A DNA stretch of 64,000 nucleotides from Megaleporinus macrocephalus (taxonomy: Eukaryota > Chordata > Actinopteri > Characiformes > Anostomidae), in assembly GCA_021613375.1 (NCBI GenBank), contig CM038720.1, positions 42,832,089 to 42,896,088 of the forward strand, read 5' to 3'. Both the position numbers and the translations under genes were made by a program. This document shows positions 51,885-60,478 of this stretch, in pieces (the first letter of the stretch is position 1; every line of letters starts with the position of its first letter). The notes below the pieces were generated by a model, which worked only from the letters and a program-made list of their open reading frames with translations, was not told the origin of the DNA and searched no databases.

Positions 51885-53662
51885 GTTCTGGTTGGTGTTG
51901 TGGTTGTGTGTAAATGTTCTGGTTGCTGGTTGGTGTTGTGGTTGTGTGTAAATGTTCTGGTTGTTGTTGTGGTTGTATGTAAATGTTCTGGTTGCTGGTT
52001 GGTGTTGTGGTTGTGTGTAAATGTTCTGGTTGGTGTTGTGGTTGTGTGTAAATGTTCTGGTTGGTGTTGTGGTTGTGTGTAAATGTTCTGGTTGTTGGTT
52101 GGTGTTGTGGTTGTGTGTAAATGTTCTGGTTGCTGGTTGGTGTTGTGGTTGTGTGTAAATGTTCTGGTTGGTGTTGTGGTTGTGTGTAAATGTTCTGGTT
52201 GGTGTTGTGGTTGTGTGTAAATGTTCTGGTTGGTGTTGTGGTTGTGTGTAAATGTTCTGGTTGCTGGTTGGTGTTGTGGTTGTGTGTAAATGTTCTGGTT
52301 GCTGGTTGGTGTTGTGGTTGTGTGTAAATGTTCTGGTTGGTGTTGTGGTTGTGTGTAAATGTTCTGGTTGGTGTTGTGGTTGTGTGTAAATGTTCTGGTT
52401 GGTGTTGTGGTTGTGTATAAATGTTCTGGTTGGTGTTGTGGTTGTGTGTAAATGTTCTGGTTGGTGTTGTGTGTAAATGTTCTGGTTGCTGGTTGGTGTT
52501 GTGGTTGTGTGTAAATGTTCTGGTTGGTGTTGTGGTTGTGTGTAAATGTTCTGGTTGGTGTTGTGGTTGTGTGTAAATGTTCTGGTTGCTGGTTGGTGTT
52601 GTGGTTGTGTGTAAATGTTCTGGTTGGTGTTGTGGTTGTGTGTAAATGTTCTGGTTGCTGGTTGGTGTTGTGGTTGTGTGTAAATGTTCTGGTTGCTGGT
52701 TGGTGTTGTGGTTGTGTGTAAATGTTCTGGTTGGTGTTGTGGTTGTGTGTAAATGTTCTGGTTGGTGTTGTGGTTGTGTGTAAATGTTCTGGTTGCTGGT
52801 TGGTGTTGTGGTTGTGTGTAAATGTTCTGGTTGGTGTTGTGGTTGTGTGTAAATGTTCTGGTTGGTGTTGTGGTTGTGTGTAAATGTTCTGGTTGCTGGT
52901 TGGTGTTGTGGTTGTGTGTAAATGTTCTGGTTGGTGTTGTGGTTGTGTGTAAATGTTCTGGTTGGTGTTGTGGTTGTGTGTAAATGTTCTGGTTGCTGGT
53001 TGGTGTTCTGGTTGTGTGTAAATGTTCTGGTTGCTGTTGTGGTTGTGTGTAAATGTTCTGGTTGCTGGTTGGTGTTGTGGTTGTGTGTAAATGTTCTGGT
53101 TGGTGTTGTGGTTGTGTGTAAATGTTCTGGTTGGTGTTGTGGTTGTGTGTAAATGTTCTGGTTGCTGGTTGGTGTTCTGGTTGTGTGTAAATGTTCTGGT
53201 TGCTGTTGTGGTTGTGTGTAAATGTTCTGGTTGCTGGTTGGTGTTCTGGTTGTGTGTAAATGTTCTGGTTGCTGTTGTGGTTGTGTGTAAATGTTCTGGT
53301 TGGTGTTGTGGTTGTGTGTAAATGTTCTGGTTGCTGGTTGGTGTTGTGGTTGTGTGTAAATGTTCTGGTTGGTGTTGTGGTTGTGTGTAAATGTTCTGGT
53401 TGGTGTTGTGGTTGTGTGTAAATGTTCTGGTTGGTGTTGTGGTTGTGTGTAAATGTTCTGGTTGCTGGTTGGTGTTGTGGTTGTGTGTAAATGTTCTGGT
53501 TGGTGTTGTGGTTGTGTGTAAATGTTCTGGTTGCTGGTTGGTGTTGTGGTTGTGTGTAAATGTTCTGGTTGCTGGTTGGTGTTCTGGTTGTGTGTAAATG
53601 TTCTGGTTGCTGTTGTGGTTGTGTGTAAATGTTCTGGTTGCTGTTGTGGTTGTGTGTAAATG
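51885..53662. repeat. Two-type minisatellite with 31-bp and 38-bp units
   Basis: About 50 units of GGTTGGTGTTGTGGTTGTGT plus GTAAATGTTCT (31 bases), interspersed with 38-base units that carry an extra GGTTGCT. A third type has GGTTGCTGTTG. Units are otherwise almost identical. Neither length is a multiple of 3 (31 leaves 1, 38 leaves 2), so the stop-free - strand reading of 606 residues (His/Asn/Thr/Gln-rich) is an artefact. Confidence 0.95.
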
Positions 53663-53724
53663 TAGGATCTCATTATTACACTATATAACAGTGTTATAAC
53701 AGGTTTACAGTCTACTTGTGTATA

Positions 53725-53930
53725 GATCCATCCATTATCTTCTGCTTTGTCCTGCTAGTTGGGATCACAGCGGGGCTGGAGACAATCCCAACATCACCTG
53801 GTGAAGGTGGGGTTCACCAAGGACAGCTCGCCAGTCCATCACACTCTCACAGCTATGAGCAGTTTAGAGTGAGGATCAACCTAACATGCATGTGTTTGGG
53901 AATCCAACCCAGATCATCTTACTGTGAGTG
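53725..53930 (+). mobile_element. Teleost dispersed element (ATCCATCCAT end), copy 2, internally deleted
   Basis: ATCCATCCATTATCTTCTGC, GGGGCTGGAGACAATCCCA, CACCTGGTGAAGGTGGGGTT, GTTTAGAGTGAGGATCAACC and CATGCATGTGTTTGG match 21.5 kb, then it jumps to GGAATCCAACCCAGATCATC. About 100 bases of the middle are deleted. Confidence 0.75.
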
Positions 53931-54048
53931 CTGACCACTACACCACCATACTGACCACTACACCACCATACTGACCACTACACCACCATACTAACCACTA
54001 CACCACCATACTGACCACTACACCACCTTACTGACCACTACACCACCG
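53931..54048. repeat. 20-bp tandem array, six copies, attached to copy 2 of the element
   Basis: CTGACCACTACACCACCATA repeated, the same unit and the same position relative to the element as at 21.85 kb. Confidence 0.95.
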
Positions 54049-54699
54049 TGTCACTTCACTATAGACACACATGTTATTTCATGCAAGTATTGTTAGATTA
54101 TGTTTTGATTAATTGTTATTTTTTCTGCTGATATCTGATTCTTTTTCTTTTACTGACGTTGGTTCTGTTCTGATATGCTATCTCTACTCTACCCACACCC
54201 CAAGTGAGAAGGGTGACCTGAGACTCGGGGTGAGACACAATGTTCTGCTTTGTCGACACAAGAGAAGAAAGAGAAGAAGATGAGAAAAGAAAGCTGAAAG
54301 GAAGTCACACATACAGCCTGAATACTGATAAGAACTGTTACCACACCCTGTTACAGGACTGCCGGAGCCTGAGGCCTGCGCAGAGCACGCTATTCTGTTG
54401 CTGCCATCTGCTGGACGAATGCGGAACTGCTGTTGGCTTTATTCTCATTGAGAAGTACAGTGAGGTGAAAGTGGGAATTCTGACCAGATTTTTTTAAACC
54501 CTATTCAATAAAATAACTAACTCTGGTTGCAGTGAGACAATTTTTTTTTACTTTAATTCAAACCAGATTAGACCAAACAGTTACCGCTAGAATACATTAG
54601 AACATACTGTTAATTTTTCTTTCCTAATTTTTTTCGCTTTTAAAGCAAACAATTACGTTCTGTGTCGCTCATTTCGTGGTGAATTGATTCGCTGAAGAG
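54049..54699. other. Region upstream of zdhhc20
   Basis: No gene. 54236-54540 holds an 85-codon frame without recognised similarity and ends in CAATAAAATAAC, which suggests an old dispersed repeat. CTGCCATCTGCTGG at 54401-54414 on the - strand (CCAGCAGATGGCAG) fits the CTCF core at all positions. Confidence 0.4.
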
Positions 54700-54797
54700 G
54701 AGAAATAACCCCGTCTTTGTTTCCTCAGCTGGACCGGCCGAGCTGAGAGCGACGCGACGTCACAGCCTCTCTCCACAGTCGGATTAAAGATGGCGCC
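54700..54797 (+). promoter_or_regulatory. zdhhc20 core promoter region with YY1 site over the start codon
   Basis: GC-rich, TATA-less. GCGACGTCAC at about 54754 is CRE-like. AAGATGGCGCC (54787-54797) matches the YY1 site AAnATGGCGNC and overlaps the ATG, as is common in housekeeping promoters with short 5' UTRs. Inferred from sequence only. Confidence 0.5.
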
Positions 54798-54907
54798 CTC
54801 TCATGTGCTGAGGTGCTGTCAGCGCGGCTTGTCGTGGATTCCTGTTATTTTTATAAACCTGGTCGTCTGCTGGTCCTACTACGCCTACGTCCTGGAGCTC
54901 TGCATCT
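54790..54907 (+). CDS. zdhhc20: zdhhc20 exon 1 (start codon, TM1)
   Basis: 39 codons plus one base, donor ATCT/GTAAGT. Encodes the cytosolic N-terminus with a CC pair and the first membrane segment [20 protein letters not shown]. Confidence 0.92.
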
Positions 54908-57900
54908 GTAAGTATGACACACCGCCGAGCCGCGTCTCTGGAAGTCGGCGGCTGGTTGAGATCAGCGCTGCTGTGAGAGTCTGATGGTCCGACTGAATCT
55001 GGACCAACTTACAAACCGGTCACTGTAACAGTCCGACTCTAACAGTTCACTGGAGAAACTCAGCCTCTTATTCTAATTCCCCGTTCCACCTTAAATAGTA
55101 CAGCAGTTACACTCCGGTCCTGAAGTTAGGTTCTTATTCTAATTCCCCGTTCCACCTTAAATAGTACAGCAGTTACACTCCGGTACTGAAGTTAGGTTCT
55201 TATTCTAATTCCCCGTTCCACCTTAAATAGTACAGCAGTTACACTCCGGTTCTGAAGTTAGGTTCTTATTCTAATTCCCCGTTCCACCTTAAATAGTACA
55301 GCAGTTACACTCCGGTTCTGAAGTTAGGTTCTTATTCTAATTCCCCGTTCCACCTTAAATAGTACAGCAGTTACACTCCGGTACTGAAGTTAGGTTCTTA
55401 TTCTAATTCCCCGTTCCACCTTAAATAGTACAGCAGTTACACTCCGGTTCTGAAGTTAGGTTCTTATTCTAATTCCCCGTTCCACCTTAAATAGTACAGC
55501 AGTTACACTCCGGTACTGAAGTTAGGTTCTTATTCTAATTCCCGGTTCCACCTTAAATAGTAACTTACAGCAGTTACACTCCGGTTCTGAAGTTCTTTTT
55601 CTAATTCTCTATTCCACCTTAAATGGTACTGCAGTTACATTCTGGGACTGAATTAGGTTCTTATTAGTTCTAATTCTCTATTCCACCTTAAATAGTAACT
55701 TACAGCAGTTACGTTCTGATGCTGAAGTTAAGTTCTTATTCTAATTCCCGGTTCCACCTTAAATGGTACAGCAGTTACATTTCTAGCTGAAGTTGTGTTC
55801 TTATTGTAATTCCTCGCTCCACCTTAAATAGTACAACAGTTACATTCTGGGGCTGAAATTAGCTTCTTATTCGAATTTTCTTTTCCACCTTAATTGGTAT
55901 CTTACAGCAGCTACATTCTGGGGCTGAAGTTGGGTTTGTATTCATTCTAATTCCCCGTTCCACCTTAAATCCTGCGGCGGTTACGTCCTGGCGCTGAAGT
56001 TTACATAAAACTTTTGCTCTATTTAAGGTGGACCGGGTTATTCTAGGAGGACTCGAACATCAGTCACGCTCACCAGCGGCTCTATTTATAAATTACACTC
56101 CGCTTTACCGACCCGTATCTGCTCGAGTTCTTCCAGAGATGTTGGAGGAGATGTTAGAGATGTTATAGATGTTGGAGGAGATGTTGGAGATGTTGAGATG
56201 TTGGAGGAGATGTTGAGATGTTAGAGATGTTGGAGGAGATGTTGGAGGAGATGTTAGAGATGTTGGAGGAGATGTTGGAGGAGATGTTAGAGATGTTAGA
56301 GATGTTGGAGATGTTGGAGGTGTTGGAGATGTTGGAGGAGATGTTGGAGATGTTGGAGATGTTGGAGGAGATGTTGGAGATGTTGAGATGTTGGAGGAGA
56401 TGTTAGAGATGTTGGAGATGTTGGAGATGTTGGAGGAGATGTTAGAGATGTTAGAGTTGTTGGAGATGTTGGAGATGTTGGAGATGTTGGAGGAGATGTT
56501 GGAGATGTTGGAGATGTTGGAGATGTTGGAGGAGATGTTGAGATGTTAGAGATGTTGGAGATGTTGAGATGTTGGAGGAGATGTTGGAGATGTTAGAGAT
56601 GTTGGAGATGTTGAGATGTTGGAGGAGATGTTGGAGATGTTGAGATGTTAGAGATGTTAGAGATGTTGGAGGAGATGTTGGAGGAGATGTTAGAGATGTT
56701 GGAGGAGATGTTGGAGGAGATGTTAGAGATGTTAGAGATGTTGGAGATGTTGGAGGAGATGTTGGAGATGTTAGAGATGTTGGAGATGTTGGAGGAGATG
56801 TTGGAGATGTTGAGATGTTGGAGGAGATGTTGGAGATGTTAGAGAAGTTAGAGATGTTGGAGATGTTGGAGATGTTGGAGGAGATGTTAGAGATGTTGGA
56901 GGAGATGTTGGAGGAGATGTTAGAGATGTTAGAGTTGTTGGAGATGTTGGAGGAGATGTTGGAGGAGATGTTGGAGATGTTGGAGGAGATGTTAGAGATG
57001 TTGGAGATGTTGGAGGAGATGTTGGAGATGTTGGAGATGTTGGAGGAGATGTTGAGATGTTTAAGTGTGAGTTGTTTATTGAAGTTTAATGACAGATTTT
57101 GGCCGCGGTGTGTTTATATACCCGCCTGTAACTCCTGATGAAGCTAACAGGCTAACTCTGAGAGGCTCATCTGTCAGAAGAGACGCGCGCACAGTTGGCG
57201 GCAGCGTTTTTGATCAACCGTATCGATAAATTATCTGTAAATACTTATAACTGCTTGTACCGATCACTCCAGTTTTCACTTCACTAAACAGACGAAACTC
57301 ATTTCCGTAACTATTTCAGCAAGTGTTGAGAAATTCTGAGACTTTCACAACTCAGTCAGTCACACCAGCGCTGAGAGTCAGGGTGTACAACACAGCGCTT
57401 AGTAACCTTATAACTAATTAATTAATAAATAAAAATAAATATATATATATATAATGTGTGTGTGTAGTTTCACTTAGGAACGTTATTATATATATGTTGA
57501 GCTATTTTTTATGTTAAGCTAAGTTTTTATTTACTCAGTAAACACTTTATTATTAAATATTAATCAGTATTAATAGAGTAAGTGTTGCTTTTACACTTTA
57601 TTATTAAATATTAATCAGTATTAATAGAGTAAGTAGTACTTTTACACTTTATTATTAAATATTAATCAGTATTAATAGAGTAAGTAAAGCTTTTACACTT
57701 TATTTTTAAATATTAATCAGTATTAATAGAGTAAGTAAAGCTTTAACACTTTATTATTAAATATTAATCAGTATTAATAGAGTAAGTAAAGCTTTAACAC
57801 TTTATTATTAAATATTAATCAGTATTAATAGAGTAAGTAGTACTTTTACACTTTATTATTAAATATTAAACAGTATTAATAGAGTAAGTAGTGCTTTTAC

Positions 57901-59293
57901 ACTTTATTATTAAATATTAATCAGTATTAATAGAGTAAGTAAAGCTTTAACACTTTATTATTAAATATTAATAAGTATTAATAGAGTAAGTAGTGCTTTT
58001 ACACTTTATTATTAAATATTAATCAGTATTAATAGAGTAAGTAGTGTTTTTCATACGTCAGTGTGTTTATTTAACTCTTTCCAAGCTTCTCCTAAACAAC
58101 CCAGTATTATTATCAGTTCTGATCTAATACCTGCTTTAACTGCTCAGTACTTCATTAAGATAAATCAAGAACTGAACACATTCATACAATGTCTGGGGCG
58201 TCCAGGAGAAATCTGGAACCTAACTTTGTTCTTCAAACTGGATCAAGATCTGATCTACTTCTCTCACAATAACATATTCATGATACTTTGTATTGTATGT
58301 CTGATTATTTACATCTTTTCTAATCAGATCTGCTGTTCTTACTGGTTATCAGACACTTATTGATCAGATAAAAGCTTTAACACTCTCAGATTAGAGGCCT
58401 CATGTGTATGTGTGTGTGTGTATAATAAAGTCAGGTGTGTTTATATATTATTATTATACACATTAAAACCAGAAGTATTCGGACTGCATACAGTGTAAAA
58501 CAGTGCAGAGTATAAAATAAACAGTAAACATACTCAACCTACATACACAAGACAGTAAACACTATACAGACCGTATATGAACAGGGAGCGATAGCAGCAG
58601 GTAGAGGTTTAAGGAGGTAGAAAGTAGCTTATAACTACTTTATTAACTGTCCAACATGATTAGTGAACCTACAGGTTCTGAGTGACGTGGATAAACAGAT
58701 AGTACTGTTCAGTCTGAAGCTTTAGGAACATTCTAGGCCGTGTATCACTTACGTCTCACATAAGAACTTCCTATGAAGGATCTTTACCAGCATTAACCCT
58801 TCAGACTGGTTGTATAGTCATATTAAATTGAATCATACTGGAGTTTCTGGAAAAGGGTGGAGACTCTAAGGACCCTCTGTTCCTTCCCATAAAAAATAAA
58901 CACTGCTTATAAGTGTCCACTTCCGCGTGTCATTCGTTCCAGTTATGCCGGGCTTGGCGGAACAAAGTGCTCCGCGTTGGGGGGGTTTCCTTGTTTGTAC
59001 CCATAAAGAGACGAGTTAATGAATAAGCTTACAGTACGGTTCACATGTAGCCCGTATCAAGGCCAGCACCTGGCGCTCAGTGGTCATCAGTGTGGAGGTG
59101 CTCCCGAGCTGCTGGACACAAGGCAGGCTTTCTCCATGCCAGATGGCAGTGCCAGCCTCCCCGTGGCCTGGCCTTGCTGGCCTTACTGGTCAGAGGAGTC
59201 GAGAGACAGGCAGATGAGTGCCAGTGCCCACTCAGCTGCTGTCTCTGAATGGAGGAGGATTGTCAGTCAATCAATGGAACGCTCTCTAACTCA

Positions 59294-59344
<51 letters not shown>

Positions 59345-60442
59345 GACACAATCCCTAACACTGAAGAACAAGGTAAGAGTGTGAGTGTGAGTGTGAGTGT
59401 GAGTGCTCGTGAGGGCTCTCACATGCCTGTCATGCTGTTATAATTAGGCCTGTCACAATTTAGCTGAGGGTTAATTGCTGTATACATAATTGATGAACAA
59501 GTTAATTGGCTTCTCGTTTGTTGATTTTAACTGGTGTGTTATTACAGTACAAATCTAATGTGTCCAAACTGGCTGATCAAAGACACTTAGTAACAAACGT
59601 ATACACAGATCAGCCATAACATCAAAACCACCTCCCTGTGTCTCCACTCACTGTCCACTGTATCAGCTCCACTGACCATACAGGACCTCCACTCACTGTC
59701 CACTGTATCAGCTCCACTGACCATACAGGACCTCCACTCACTGTCCACTGTATCAGCTCCACTGACCATACAGGACCTCCACTCACTGTCCACTGTATCA
59801 GCTCCACTGACCATACAGGACCTCCACTCACTGTCCACTGTATCAGCTCCACTGATACTTTATTATTCTGTTCTTTAATGATCAGGACCACCACAGAGCA
59901 GATACTATTAGCAGATACTTGCTGGTCCACCTTGTAGATGTAAAGTCAGAGACAGTAGCTCATCTGCTGCTGCACAGTTTGTGTTCCTCTAGTTCTTCAT
60001 CAGTGGACACAGGACGCCGCCCACAGGACACTGCTGTCCGGATAGTTTTGGTTGGTGGACGATTCTCAGTCCAGCAGAGACACTGAGGTGTTTAAACACT
60101 CCAGTAGCAGCACTACTGTGTCTGATCCACTCACACCAGCACAGCACATACTAACTAACACACCACCACACCAGAATCAGATGAACTACAGTCTGTAAGT
60201 GGAGGTCCTGTATGGTCAGTGGAGCTGATACAGTGGACAGTAAGTGGACACACAGGGAGGTGGTTCAGTGTTCTGGCTGGTTGGTGTTTGATTGTATATG
60301 TAAACAGTAACTGGTGTAGTTGTAACGTGTCTCTGTTTCTGTTGCAGTTATTTATCTGATAGTCTTTCACGTCTGCTTCATCATGTTTATATGGTCGTAC
60401 TGGAAAACCATTGTTTCCAAACCCAGCAACCCTTCAAACGAG
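54790..60442 (+). CDS. zdhhc20: zdhhc20-like palmitoyltransferase, first three coding exons (partial)
   Basis: DHHC protein S-acyltransferase of Golgi/plasma membrane, which transfers palmitate to substrate cysteines. Exons 54790-54907, 59346-59372 and 60348-60442 join in frame to 80 residues. They give [20 protein letters not shown] with TM1 (about residues 16-38), the short lumenal loop YTIPNTEEQ, then [20 protein letters not shown] (TM2) and PSNPSNE. MAP..LRCCQR and WSYYAYV.ELC are close to ZDHHC20; the SNPSNE end parallels its PASPSKE, which separates it from ZDHHC2 and ZDHHC15. The ATG has a good context (AAGATGG). The DHHC catalytic domain and the last two membrane spans lie beyond 64000. 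The a/b paralogue is not decided. Confidence 0.9.
55040..55990. repeat. 66-bp tandem array in zdhhc20 intron 1, about eight good copies then degenerate ones
   Basis: Unit of 66 bases with TTCTAATTCCCCGTTCCACC, TTAAATAGTACAGCAGTTAC and ACTCCGGT(T/A)CTGAAGTTAG. The first eight copies differ mainly by one base (CCGGTCC, CCGGTAC, CCGGTTC). From 55590 to 55990 the units are diverged and of variable length. The array starts about 130 bases after the exon 1 donor. Confidence 0.93.
56135..57060. repeat. 9/12-bp array (GATGTTGGA and GATGTTGGAGGA) in zdhhc20 intron 1
   Basis: About 0.9 kb of 9-base and 12-base units with TTAGAGATG variants. Unit lengths are multiples of 3, so the frame encodes (MLE)(MLEE) repeats interrupted by 8-base deletions. 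It lies inside an intron and is not a gene. Confidence 0.95.
57430..58385 (+). mobile_element. Tc1-like non-autonomous element, copy 3, with about ten 51-bp repeats
   Basis: TTACTCAGTAAACACTTTAT opens the array (57530-58055), then the body CATACGTCAGTGTGTTTATT to TGATCAGATAAAAGC follows, nearly identical to 15593-15930. The terminal inverted repeats seen in copies 1 and 2 are not clear here. It is in zdhhc20 intron 1. Confidence 0.65.
58386..59298 (+). other. zdhhc20 intron 1, remainder
   Basis: Mostly unique. 58930-59280 is more GC-rich and contains a stop-free frame without recognised similarity. I do not call a gene. Confidence 0.4.
59299..59342 (+). repeat. (TC)n tract serving as polypyrimidine tract of zdhhc20 exon 2
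   Basis: About 22 TC units end three bases before the acceptor AG (59344-59345). A splicing polypyrimidine tract and a microsatellite are therefore the same sequence. A (GAGTGT)n run follows the donor at 59378-59403. Confidence 0.9.
59346..59372 (+). CDS. zdhhc20: zdhhc20 exon 2, 27-nt microexon
   Basis: CCAG before, GTAAGAGT after. With the single base carried from exon 1 it gives YTIPNTEEQ plus one base, matching in place and sense the loop TIFGNEEN of ZDHHC20 between TM1 and TM2. Phase 1 on both sides. It was found only by splicing, as it is too short for an ORF search. Confidence 0.8.
59611..60280. mobile_element. Terminal-inverted-repeat element (CAGCCATAACATCAAAACCA end) with an internal 45-bp array
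   Basis: Left arm CAGCCATAACATCAAAACCA then CCTCCCTGTGT...CAGCTCCACTGACCATACAG; right arm is its complement CTGTATGGTCAGTGGAGCTG ... ACACAGGGAGGTGGTT...GGCTGG. The interior holds GTAGATGTAAAGTCAGAGAC and GTCTGATCCACTCACACCAG, which I recognise as an abundant otophysan repeat family (hAT-like by general appearance). In the left arm a 45-base segment is repeated about five times (59640-59855); the right arm has it once. Confidence 0.7.
60348..60442 (+). CDS. zdhhc20: zdhhc20 exon 3 (TM2)
   Basis: Acceptor TTGCAG, donor GAG/GTACAG, 95 bases, phase 1 in and 0 out. It encodes [20 protein letters not shown] then [12 protein letters not shown]. The 20-bp array begins 37 bases after the donor. Confidence 0.9.
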
Positions 60443-60478
60443 GTACAGCATTTCACTAAACATAGTATTCCTTCAGGT

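Noticed and set aside
51853..53673. 606-codon minus-strand frame rich in TQPQHQPEHLHTT
   Set aside because: Stop-free reading of the 31/38-bp minisatellite, rotating through three frames. No flanking unique coding sequence.
54047..54541. Possible solo LTR upstream of zdhhc20 (starts TGTCAC, has CAATAAAATAAC near the end)
   Set aside because: No clear terminal inverted dinucleotides with matching target duplication and no primer-binding site; evidence too weak.
59638..59937. 99-codon + and 83/102-codon - frames ([30 protein letters not shown])
   Set aside because: 45-bp repeats in a transposon arm; 45 is a multiple of 3, so the frame stays open by chance.
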